Assembly: GCA_905213155.1 (NCBI GenBank)
Contig: CAJMHI010000022.1
Span: 1-29,576, forward strand
Source of the DNA: an uncultured Acidaminococcus sp.
GTDB lineage: Bacteria; Bacillota; Negativicutes; Acidaminococcales; Acidaminococcaceae
Direction: 5' to 3'
DNA: 29,576 bases
Shown here: positions 8,193 through 15,493 of the stretch, in pieces
Numbering within the stretch: position 1 is the first letter of the stretch
Layout of the letters: every line of letters starts with the position of its first letter
Translations under genes and position numbers: made by a program
The notes under the pieces: generated by a model
Told to the model about the DNA's origin: nothing
Seen by the model: the letters and a program-made list of their open reading frames with translations, nothing else
The model's database searches: none

Positions 8193-9152
8193 ATGTACAA
8201 AGTTCTAGTTCCCCAAGCACTGAAAACAGTGGCAAGGGATTTTTTAACACAAAAAGGATATGAACTTGTTGTTCCTACAGGTACAGATGAAACTGCCTTG
8301 AAAGAAGCCATTGCTAATGTGGATGGAGTCATTGCACGAACAGAAAAATATACTAAAAGTGTAGTGGGTGCAGCAAAAAGATTAAAAGTTATCGCCCGGT
8401 ATGGCATTGGATTTGAAAATATTGATTTAGCTGCCTGTGATGCCAAAGGTATTACCGTAACTTTGGCCAGAGGCTGTAATACCTACTCTGTGGCAGAACA
8501 CGCTATTACACTTATGCTGGCTTGCCTGCGACAAATTCCCCGGTTGAACCAGGAAATTCACAAGGCGAACTGGAAAAGTCGCGATACCGTGGAAACTCAT
8601 GAAGCCCGCTATAAAACCTTCGGCAGTATCGGCATTGGCCCGATTGGCATGGAAGCAGTAAGGATTGCCCATTTCGGGTTCCAAATGAAGATCTTGGTAT
8701 ATGATAAATTTGTGGATCAAAGTAAATTCCCGGAGTGGATTGAATTTACCAATACACTGGAAGACTTGATGACAGCGGCAGATGTGGTTTCTCCTCATCT
8801 GCCGCTGAATAAGGGGACCTTCCATATGTTGAATGCGGAGACTATAGCCCATATGAAAGCTACAGGAATTTTGTTGAACGTCTCCCGTGGCCCTATATGG
8901 GACGAGAAAGCAGTTTATGATGCGTTGAAGGAACACCGGATTGCTGCTGCCGGAGCAGATACATTTGAAATAGAACCACCAGCTAAAGAACTGCCTCTTT
9001 TTGCTCTACCCAATTTCATTGGGACACCGCATTCTGCGGCACTTACAGAGGAAGCGATACAAGCTGTTGCTATGAATTGCGCACATGCCATTGATGATGT
9101 ATTGAACGGGCGGGAACCCCAATTTGTGATTAATCATCCGCAAAAGGCTTGA
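8193..9152 (+). CDS. D-isomer-specific 2-hydroxyacid dehydrogenase (SerA-like)
   Basis: A 319-residue NAD-dependent dehydrogenase of the D-2-hydroxyacid family. Visible parts are the SVAEHAITLMLA region, the nucleotide-binding GIGPIG at 147-152 with Asp171 at the end of the second strand (VYD), the catalytic Arg232 (NVSRGP), Glu261 (FEIEPP) and His280 (GTPHSA). The catalytic triad is intact. At this length there is no ACT or regulatory domain, so it is not a full biosynthetic SerA. Candidates are hydroxypyruvate/glyoxylate reductase, phosphoglycerate dehydrogenase or another 2-oxoacid reductase. Its place between the aldarate genes and the ferredoxin oxidoreductase suggests it handles a C3 intermediate such as hydroxypyruvate, which is only an inference. 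A ggggggat ribosome site precedes the ATG. Confidence 0.82.
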   Translation: MYKVLVPQALKTVARDFLTQKGYELVVPTGTDETALKEAIANVDGVIARTEKYTKSVVGAAKRLKVIARYGIGFENIDLAACDAKGITVTLARGCNTYSVAEHAITLMLACLRQIPRLNQEIHKANWKSRDTVETHEARYKTFGSIGIGPIGMEAVRIAHFGFQMKILVYDKFVDQSKFPEWIEFTNTLEDLMTAADVVSPHLPLNKGTFHMLNAETIAHMKATGILLNVSRGPIWDEKAVYDALKEHRIAAAGADTFEIEPPAKELPLFALPNFIGTPHSAALTEEAIQAVAMNCAHAIDDVLNGREPQFVINHPQKA

Positions 9153-9200
9153 TGATACTATCCTGCAGGAGTGGCAGGGTATATGCTTGGAGGCGTGACA

Positions 9201-9398
9201 ATGAAAAAAGAGATTAGCATTACGATCAATAACAAATTGTGCAAGCAATGTGCAATTTGTTCTGCGCTGTGCCCGAAACAGGTCTTCGACCAGAAGTATG
9301 GGGATTATCCTATGGTCGCCCGGCTGGATGACTGCATTGGATGCAGATTATGCGAAATGCGTTGCCCAGATTTTGCGATTGATGTGGAGGTTAAATAA
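9201..9398 (+). CDS. korD: 2-oxoacid:ferredoxin oxidoreductase, delta (ferredoxin-like) subunit
   Basis: A 65-residue protein with two 4Fe-4S motifs: Cys14, 17, 20 and 24 (CKQCAICSALCP) and Cys45, 48, 51 and 55 (CIGCRLCEMRCPD). ATG at 9201 is preferred over one at 9171 because ttggaggcg lies directly before it and the product matches the usual small subunit. It passes electrons from the thiamine-diphosphate enzyme to external ferredoxin. The stop and the next start share bases (taatg at 9396-9400), indicating translational coupling to the alpha subunit. The D-A-B-C order is that of 2-oxoglutarate:ferredoxin oxidoreductases in many anaerobes; related 2-oxoisovalerate enzymes also carry such a subunit. 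Confidence 0.9.
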   Translation: MKKEISITINNKLCKQCAICSALCPKQVFDQKYGDYPMVARLDDCIGCRLCEMRCPDFAIDVEVK

Positions 9399-10543
9399 TG
9401 GCTAAGGAAGAAAAGAAATTTTTAGAAGGTAACGAAGCCATGACAGCAGGTGCTATTGCTGCGGGAGCGCGGTTCTTTGCCGGGTACCCCATTTCTCCTA
9501 GTTCTGAGGTCGCCAAATCGGCAGCACGGGATTTGCCGAAAGCAGGTGGAATTTATATCCAGATGGAAGACGAAATTAGTTCTATGGCGGCGCTACTGGG
9601 GGCGTCTTTGGCGGGGAAAAAAGCGTTTACTGCTACCAGTGGACCTGGGTTCTCTCTGATGCAGGAAAATTTGGGCTTGGGTGTGATGAGTGAACTCCCC
9701 TGCGTGGTCTATGATGTACAACGTAGCGGCCCTTCAACTGGCGCTGCGACGAAGCCGGCACAAGGGGATTTGATGATGGCTCGGTATGGACTCCACGGGG
9801 ATCACAGCATTATCGCTATTTCTCCTTCTTCTGTACAAGATTGCTATGATTTATCTATTACGGCATTTAACCTGGCAGAAAAGTACCGTACACCGGTGAT
9901 TTTCCTGGCCGATGAAGTCATTGGACATTTGCGGGAAACTTTGACCGTGTGGCAACCTGATAAAAAAGATATTATTGAACGGAAACGGCCAACAACTACA
10001 AAACAAAGCGAATTTCACCCTTATGGATATGAAGGTACCGATGTAGCCGCAATGGTTCCGGTTGGGGATCCGAATCTACTGATGCGAACCACAGGGTCTA
10101 CGCATGACGAAAAAGGGGAGTTTCGTCCTACTCCGGAAAATATTAATCGAGTCACCCATTTCCTGACCGACAAGATTGAAAAACATGTGGACGATATTAC
10201 CATTACCCGTTCTTACCAAATGGAAGATGCGGATGTGGTGCTGATTTCTTTTGGATGTTCTGTAAGAAGCTCTCTTAGTGCACTGGATGTTCTGCGGAAA
10301 AAAGGCGTAAAGGCCGGTTTGTTGCAGCTTGTGACTGTATGGCCTATGCCGGAAAAAGAGATTCGTGCGGCATTGCAACAAGCTAAAACCGTCATTGTAC
10401 CGGAACTAAACTTGGGCCAACTAGCCGGTGAAGTGCGAAAATACAATGATTACGGCTGCAAAGTGTTGCAAGCTAATCGGACGGATGGGGTTCTGATCAC
10501 GCCTCAGCAGATCGTGGATGTTTACGAGGAGAGTGAAAAATAA
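9398..10543 (+). CDS. korA: 2-oxoacid:ferredoxin oxidoreductase, alpha subunit
   Basis: A 381-residue subunit with the pyrimidine-binding domain (FFAGYPISPSSEVAK at about 27-41, QMEDEISSMAALLGASLAGK, then TSGPGFSLMQENLG) and the C-terminal domain II (VLISFGCSVRSSLSALDVL). The gamma domain is not fused, in agreement with a separate korC. With the other subunits it would convert a 2-oxoacid plus CoA to acyl-CoA, CO2 and reduced ferredoxin. The substrate could be 2-oxoglutarate, a branched 2-oxoacid or pyruvate; the family members overlap and sequence alone does not decide. Its start overlaps the korD stop and its own stop overlaps the korB start in the same taatg manner. Confidence 0.9.
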   Translation: MAKEEKKFLEGNEAMTAGAIAAGARFFAGYPISPSSEVAKSAARDLPKAGGIYIQMEDEISSMAALLGASLAGKKAFTATSGPGFSLMQENLGLGVMSELPCVVYDVQRSGPSTGAATKPAQGDLMMARYGLHGDHSIIAISPSSVQDCYDLSITAFNLAEKYRTPVIFLADEVIGHLRETLTVWQPDKKDIIERKRPTTTKQSEFHPYGYEGTDVAAMVPVGDPNLLMRTTGSTHDEKGEFRPTPENINRVTHFLTDKIEKHVDDITITRSYQMEDADVVLISFGCSVRSSLSALDVLRKKGVKAGLLQLVTVWPMPEKEIRAALQQAKTVIVPELNLGQLAGEVRKYNDYGCKVLQANRTDGVLITPQQIVDVYEESEK

Positions 10544-11358
10544 TGAAATCCTATAAAGATTATATGCTGTTTGATAAGTTGCCCCAGACCTGGTGTGCTG
10601 GTTGTAGCCATGGTATCGTGCTCCAGTCCATTGCTGCCGTACTGGCAGATCTGGAAGTGGATAAACATAATATGTGCCTAGTGAGCGGTATCGGTTGCTT
10701 CGGACGGGTGGATGATTATCTGGATATCAACTGCATGCACGTAACTCATGGCCGGGCACTTGCGGCAGCTACTGGCGTTGCACTGGGCAACCCGGATCTG
10801 AATGTACTAGTGACTATGGGGGATGGCGATGGCACGACCATCGGAGGCAATCATTTGATTCATGCTGCCCGGCGGAATATTAACGTGACCGCTATTATTT
10901 CCAACAACTATAATTATGGTCAGACTGGTGGACAGTATTCTGGTACGACTCCCACTCACAGCATTACGCAGACATCTCCTTATGGGCATGTAGAAGAAAA
11001 CTTTGATGTCTGTAAACTGGCAATCGCTGCTGGTGCTTCCTATGTGGGACGTGCTACTGCGTATAATCCGGTGATGATGAGAAAATTAATTAAAGAAGGT
11101 ATGCAGGTGAAAGGCTTTTCTTTGATTGAAGTCATGAGCGCCTGTCCCACCCACTATGGGAAGTTTAATAAGTTGGGGTCTGTCAGCCATATCCTACAAC
11201 TCATGAATGAACAATCCGTTACCGTAGCCCAGGCACAAAAAATGACAGAGGAAGAATTAAAAGGAAAACTGGTCGTAGGTTGTCTAAAAAATGAACCTCG
11301 GGAAGATTACTATACCAGTTACAAAAAAATTATTGATGCACAAAGAATTGAGGGATAA
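10543..11358 (+). CDS. korB: 2-oxoacid:ferredoxin oxidoreductase, beta (thiamine diphosphate) subunit
   Basis: A 271-residue catalytic partner of KorA. WCAGCSHG at 17-24 is the usual N-terminal block. GDGDGTTIGGNHLIHAARR starting at residue 93 is the thiamine-diphosphate and magnesium motif, continued by NNYNYGQTGGQ and SGTTPTHS. EVMSACPTHYGKFNK near the C terminus is also typical. The protein lacks the extra ferredoxin-type cysteine clusters of one-chain pyruvate oxidoreductases, so it is the split archaeal-type enzyme. It is translated from an ATG overlapping the korA stop, with gaggagag upstream, and ends two bases before korC. Confidence 0.92.
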   Translation: MKSYKDYMLFDKLPQTWCAGCSHGIVLQSIAAVLADLEVDKHNMCLVSGIGCFGRVDDYLDINCMHVTHGRALAAATGVALGNPDLNVLVTMGDGDGTTIGGNHLIHAARRNINVTAIISNNYNYGQTGGQYSGTTPTHSITQTSPYGHVEENFDVCKLAIAAGASYVGRATAYNPVMMRKLIKEGMQVKGFSLIEVMSACPTHYGKFNKLGSVSHILQLMNEQSVTVAQAQKMTEEELKGKLVVGCLKNEPREDYYTSYKKIIDAQRIEG

Positions 11359-11360
11359 CC

Positions 11361-11891
11361 ATGAAAAAGGAAATTGTGTTGAGCGGCGTTGGTGGCCAGG
11401 GCGTGGTTTCTGTAGGAGAAGTCATGGGATTGTCCTCTCTGTATGAAAAAGACTTGAACGCAACCATGAGTGCTTCTTATGGCTCGGAGGCCCGGGGAAC
11501 TTTTACCAAAACTGACGTGGTGCTGAGTGACGGGCTAGTGGGATATCCCAATGTAGAAGTACCGGATCTGATTCTGTGCTTGGCTCAGGTAGCGTATGAC
11601 CGGTATGTAGATAAATTTACGAATGATACGATGGTATTTTATGACAGTGAAGAAGTTAAGCCTAAGGTAGACGCCAAAGGGACTGCGATAGGGCATCCAT
11701 TTCGTAAATTAGCCGTAGAATTGGGGAGCATTCAAAGTGCCAATTTTATTGCATTGGGGGCCATGGTGAAGCGGACCGGTATGTTGCATCCCGAAAGTGT
11801 AGAAAAAGGAATTGCCCAACGGTTTGCTGGCAAGCAAAAAGTCATTGATAGCAACAATAAGGCCTTTGCAAAGGGATTGACATTAGAATAA
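11361..11891 (+). CDS. korC: 2-oxoacid:ferredoxin oxidoreductase, gamma subunit
   Basis: A 176-residue gamma subunit. The opening GVGGQGVVSVGEVMG is the family's signature loop, followed by the YGSEARGTFTKTDVVLSD block (about residues 41-58) and a Rossmann-like middle part that contacts CoA in related enzymes. A gaggg ribosome site overlaps the end of korB. The ilvD-like gene starts 11 bases downstream, so the oxidoreductase and dehydratase are almost certainly on one message. That is the main argument that the dehydratase makes, or competes for, the oxidoreductase's 2-oxoacid. Confidence 0.9.
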   Translation: MKKEIVLSGVGGQGVVSVGEVMGLSSLYEKDLNATMSASYGSEARGTFTKTDVVLSDGLVGYPNVEVPDLILCLAQVAYDRYVDKFTNDTMVFYDSEEVKPKVDAKGTAIGHPFRKLAVELGSIQSANFIALGAMVKRTGMLHPESVEKGIAQRFAGKQKVIDSNNKAFAKGLTLE

Positions 11892-11902
11892 GCGAGGTCA
11901 AA

Positions 11903-13591
11903 ATGAGCGAAAAAGACGAATTACAATATAAGCAGACCCGGAACGGCATCTTGGTCAACGGCCTGGATCGCAGTGGGAATCGTGCTCTTTTGTATAGTAT
12001 GGGTTTGGAAGAAGATGATTTTCGCAAACCCATGATTGGTATTGCAAATTCCTTTAGCGAGTTGGTGCCAGGGCATCTGCATTTGAGAGAGCTGGCCAAG
12101 GATGTAAGCGATGGTATTCTGGAAGCCGGGGGCGTTCCTAGGGAATTTGATACCATCGCCCTGTGCGACGGCCTGTGCCAAGGACATAGCGGTATGAGGT
12201 ATAGCCTTCCCAGCCGGGAACTAATTGCGGACTCCGTGGAAGCCGTTGTGCAAGGAAATCAGCTGGATGGGGTAGTCATGCTGGCCAGCTGTGATAAAAT
12301 TGTACCCGGGATGATTATGGCAGCGGCCCGGCTGGATATTCCAGCCATTATTGTAACTGGTGGTCCAATGATGGGCGGCGAGTGTGGTGGCCGAAATAAT
12401 CTGTGCCTCAGCAATTTGCGGGAATTCGTAGGGCAGTATCAGGTCGGTAAGATTACGTTTGCGGATCTGCAGGAAATGGAAAGGCAGTCTTTACCAACAG
12501 TTGGTTCTTGCTCTATGTTTGGTACGGCCAACACCATGAGCGCTCTGGCCGAAGTGCTGGGCCTTACCCTGCCACGGATGGGCACCTGTCCGGCAGTAGT
12601 GTCTGAAAAACACAGATTGGCCCGGCAGAGCGGCAAACGGATTGTGTCCATGGTCAAAGAAGGGCTTACCTCCCGGAAAATTTTGACCCGGGATGCCCTG
12701 TTGGATGCCGTAAAGGCTGTAATGGCCATGGGCGCTTCCACAAACTCCGTGTTGCATCTGATGTCCATTGCCAATGAAGCCAACGTGGAACTGTCCTTAG
12801 CGGACTTTGACCGGTTGAGCCGGGAAATTCCGTACCTATGCAATCTGCGTCCGGCCGGCGATTACGCGGTGGATGTTCTGCACAAAAACGGCGGCGTTCC
12901 TGCTGTGTTAAAAGCCATCGAAGACAAACTCTCCGATACCCATATTACTGTTACCGGCCATACGGTAAAGGAAATCCTGAAAGCCCAGCCTATGGTGGAA
13001 AATGATGTGATCTTCCCCCGTAGCAAACCGAAACGGAAAGAAGGCGGCATCGCCATTTTGGAAGGCAACCTGGCGCCGGATGGTGCTGTGGTTAAAGCAA
13101 GCGGCGTGAAGCCTTCCATGCAGCAGTTTACCGGCACGGCCCGTGTATTTGACAGCATGGAAGATTCTATTACGGCCTTGGAAGCCGGGGATATTCACAA
13201 GGGTGAAGTCATCGTGCTCCGCTATGAAGGCCCCAAGGGCGGACCCGGCATGCGGGAAATGTATCTGGTAACGGCGCTTCTGGTGGGCCGTGGCATGGAT
13301 GAAAGCACAGCGCTGGTGACCGACGGACGTTTCTCCGGTTCCACCAGAGGACCATGTATCGGCCACGTTTCTCCGGAAGCAGCTGCCGGCGGCCCCATCG
13401 GCCTGGTGAAAGACGGCGATGTGATCCATATCGACATTCCCAACCGGACCCTGACCGTGGATGTATCCGACGAAGAAATGGCGGAACGGAAGAAACATTT
13501 CAAACCCGTTCAAAAAGCCACTTCTCCTTTCCTGAAGAAATATTCCGCGCTGGTTTCTTCTGCTGACAAAGGTGCCATTTTAAAGGTATAA
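11903..13591 (+). CDS. Dihydroxy-acid dehydratase family protein (IlvD/Edd)
   Basis: A 562-residue iron-sulfur dehydratase that turns a 2,3-dihydroxyacid into a 2-oxoacid. Visible landmarks are IGIANSFSELVPGHLHL (44-61), CDGLCQGHSGM and YSLPSRELIADS (88-111), SCDKIVPGM (129-137), GSCSMFGTANTM (201-212) and the C-terminal GRFSGSTRGPCIGHVSPEA. Cysteines in the CDK and GSCS motifs are the expected cluster ligands. The PGH form at residues 56-58 resembles E. coli IlvD rather than the Cys-containing 2Fe-2S form. Branched-chain biosynthesis is possible, but no ilvC, ilvB or leu gene is nearby. Relatives act on sugar acids and some accept glycerate, so an aldarate-derived dihydroxyacid is a reasonable alternative. 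This gene is visibly richer in G+C than garD. The ribosome site (gcgagg) is modest. Confidence 0.85.
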   Translation: MSEKDELQYKQTRNGILVNGLDRSGNRALLYSMGLEEDDFRKPMIGIANSFSELVPGHLHLRELAKDVSDGILEAGGVPREFDTIALCDGLCQGHSGMRYSLPSRELIADSVEAVVQGNQLDGVVMLASCDKIVPGMIMAAARLDIPAIIVTGGPMMGGECGGRNNLCLSNLREFVGQYQVGKITFADLQEMERQSLPTVGSCSMFGTANTMSALAEVLGLTLPRMGTCPAVVSEKHRLARQSGKRIVSMVKEGLTSRKILTRDALLDAVKAVMAMGASTNSVLHLMSIANEANVELSLADFDRLSREIPYLCNLRPAGDYAVDVLHKNGGVPAVLKAIEDKLSDTHITVTGHTVKEILKAQPMVENDVIFPRSKPKRKEGGIAILEGNLAPDGAVVKASGVKPSMQQFTGTARVFDSMEDSITALEAGDIHKGEVIVLRYEGPKGGPGMREMYLVTALLVGRGMDESTALVTDGRFSGSTRGPCIGHVSPEAAAGGPIGLVKDGDVIHIDIPNRTLTVDVSDEEMAERKKHFKPVQKATSPFLKKYSALVSSADKGAILKV

Positions 13592-13616
13592 TAAAAGCAG
13601 CAAAGGAGGCCGGGAT

Positions 13617-13973
13617 ATGGCGGAAAAAATTCAGTACAAGCTGAAACATGTGGGCATCAACTGTGAAAACGAAGCGGAAGCCAAAAAACTGGTGGTGCTA
13701 CTGTGCCGGTTGTTTGACCTGGAACCCGGAGCGGAAAATGACACGCATATTTTCGTGTCTGGTATGTTTGAAGTGATGAAAGACAGTACCCGGGGAAAAT
13801 GTGGGCATATTGCCCTGTGGACCCCGGATGTGGAGCGGGCCATGGCGGATCTTTCCCAAAAGGGCATTACCTTTAAGGAAAATACCATCCGCCGGAACGC
13901 AGACGGAAAAGTCATCTTCGTCTATCTGGACGGGGATATCGGAGGCTTTTCCTTCCACCTGACCCAAAATTAA
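13617..13973 (+). CDS. Stand-alone VOC (glyoxalase-fold) protein, like the tail domain of some KDPG aldolases
   Basis: A 118-residue protein of the vicinal-oxygen-chelate superfamily. It begins KLKHVGINCENEAEAKKL, and later shows FEVMKDSTRGKCGHIAL and YLDGDIGGFSFHL. From memory this pattern matches the C-terminal domain attached to bifunctional 4-hydroxy-2-oxoglutarate/KDPG aldolases of anaerobic Firmicutes, here present without the aldolase. Candidate metal residues are His14, the His in CGHIAL and the C-terminal His. Its activity is unknown; isomerase, epimerase or accessory roles are all possible. An unusually good aaaggagg precedes the ATG and the gene ends the run that starts at gudD. 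The link to aldolase chemistry is an inference. Confidence 0.75.
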   Translation: MAEKIQYKLKHVGINCENEAEAKKLVVLLCRLFDLEPGAENDTHIFVSGMFEVMKDSTRGKCGHIALWTPDVERAMADLSQKGITFKENTIRRNADGKVIFVYLDGDIGGFSFHLTQN

Positions 13974-14013
13974 AAAGAACCATCCCCTCAATTTGAAATA
14001 ACCCCTCTGAATG

Positions 14014-14047
14014 AGCGCCGGCACCCTAATTTACAGGGGCCGGCGCT
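14014..14047 (+). terminator. GC-rich hairpin between the VOC gene and the CoA-transferase gene
   Basis: agcgccggc pairs with gccggcgct, with further ccct/aggg pairing inside, around a short aatttac loop. This is the strongest structure in the 125-base gap and lies 40 bases after the VOC stop. No clear T run follows (gttcgcatattt), so it may terminate weakly, stabilise the upstream message, or only attenuate read-through. Confidence 0.5.
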
Positions 14048-14098
14048 GTTCGCATATTTGGAAAAAGAAGGCACCACAGGTGCAAAAAGGAGCGCGCT

Positions 14099-15418
14099 AT
14101 GCTGGAAAAGTACAGAAACAAAGTGAAGACCCCTGCAGAAGCAGCCAAGGCTGTGCAAAGTGGGGATTGGGTGGATTTCGGCTTCGGAAACGGTTTCCCG
14201 GAGCTGATGGATGCAGCCATTGCAGCCCGGAAGGAAGAACTACATGATGTAAAAATCCGGGGCGGCCTGGTGTACCGCCCGGTGATCCAGGTGGTGGAAT
14301 GCGATCCAGAGCAGAAAAGCTTCCAGTATTACAGCTGGCATTTGGGTGCCTATGAACGGAAAATGTTTACCCAAGGACGGTTGCATTTCATGCCCATGCT
14401 ACTGCGTCTGGTTCCTGTCATGTATCGGGATTATTTGAAAGTGGATGTGGCCGTGGTGCCCGTTTCCAAACCGGATGACAGGGGCTTCTGCGGCCTGGGG
14501 CTGGCCAGTTACGCCTGGAAGCATATCATGAAAAAAGCCCGCACTGTGATTCTTGAAATCAATGAACATATGCCCGCACTGCAGGGGGTGGACGGCTCCC
14601 ACCGGGTCAACCTGGAGGATGCGGACATTATCGTGGAAGGAGAACACGGACCACTAGCCACCAACAGCTACCGGAAGCCTTCCGAAGCGGATATCCAGAT
14701 TGCTAAAAATGTGGTAGCTGAAATTCCCAGCGGCGCCACGCTGTCTTTGGGAGTGGGCACCGTTCCCTTTACTATTGCCCAGATGCTGGCAAAATCCGAC
14801 AAAGGAGATTTAGGATGCCATACTGGCACTATCAGCGATGCCTTTCTGGAACTGTATAAAGCGGGTAAGTTGACCAACGTGAAAAAAGAAATCAACACAG
14901 GCCGCAGCACTTGGAACCTGGCAAGCGGCAGCCAGGAATGCTATGACTGGCTGGAGGAACATCCAGAGATGTTTTATCCGGCGGATGTGGATTACGTGCA
15001 CAATCCCCGAGTGATGGAAAAAATTTCTAACTTCTACAGCATCAACGGCGGCGTGCAGCTGGATCTCATGGGCCAGGAAAATGCGGAATCCGTGGGGTCC
15101 CGGCAACTGTCCGGTACCGGCGGCCAGCTGGATTTTCTGGAAGGAGCCTTCTTGTCTCCTGGCGGAGAGGGGTACATCGCTATTGAATCGTCCCATGTGG
15201 ATAAAAAAGGTGTGCGCCATTCTAATATCGTGGCACAGATTTCCGGTGGCAGTGCGGTCTCCGCACCCCGGGCACTGATTCAGAATGTAGCCACCGAATA
15301 CGGTGTAGCGCACCTCACCGGATTGACGCTGAAAGAACGGGCCCAGGCCATGATCGCTATCGCCCATCCGGATTTTCGTGAGGAACTGCGGGAATATACG
15401 GATAAGACATTCCAATAA
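14099..15418 (+). CDS. Butyryl/4-hydroxybutyrate-type CoA-transferase family protein
   Basis: A 439-residue member of the acetyl-CoA hydrolase/transferase family. The N-terminal half contains a DVAVVPVSKPDDRGFCGLG block. The C-terminal half carries LSLGVGTVPFTIAQML (215-230), INGGVQLDLMGQENAESVG, QLSGTGGQLDFLEGAFLS and TEYGVAHLTGLTLKERAQAM, all typical of 4-hydroxybutyrate and butyryl-CoA:acetate CoA-transferases. Such enzymes swap CoA between an acyl-CoA and acetate in fermentation. One oddity stands out: the motif that normally reads HSE or HTE, with the Glu that forms the CoA thioester, reads HTGT at 241-244. It may therefore be a subfamily with another nucleophile or an altered activity. 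ATG at 14099 follows aaaggag. A hairpin closes the gene. Confidence 0.82.
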   Translation: MLEKYRNKVKTPAEAAKAVQSGDWVDFGFGNGFPELMDAAIAARKEELHDVKIRGGLVYRPVIQVVECDPEQKSFQYYSWHLGAYERKMFTQGRLHFMPMLLRLVPVMYRDYLKVDVAVVPVSKPDDRGFCGLGLASYAWKHIMKKARTVILEINEHMPALQGVDGSHRVNLEDADIIVEGEHGPLATNSYRKPSEADIQIAKNVVAEIPSGATLSLGVGTVPFTIAQMLAKSDKGDLGCHTGTISDAFLELYKAGKLTNVKKEINTGRSTWNLASGSQECYDWLEEHPEMFYPADVDYVHNPRVMEKISNFYSINGGVQLDLMGQENAESVGSRQLSGTGGQLDFLEGAFLSPGGEGYIAIESSHVDKKGVRHSNIVAQISGGSAVSAPRALIQNVATEYGVAHLTGLTLKERAQAMIAIAHPDFREELREYTDKTFQ

Positions 15419-15425
15419 CTCCAAA

Positions 15426-15457
15426 AAAGCCTGGTCAGGTTGCTGGACAGGCTTTAT
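15426..15457 (+). terminator. Hairpin terminator after the CoA-transferase gene
   Basis: aaagcctg at 15426-15433 pairs perfectly with caggcttt at 15448-15455, eight bases after the stop codon. An A run lies before the stem and a short AT-rich tail (ataatta) after it. The tail is weaker than a classical T run. Confidence 0.7.
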
Positions 15458-15493
15458 AATTAGGGTATCAACGTAAAGGCGGGAGGAATTTCC

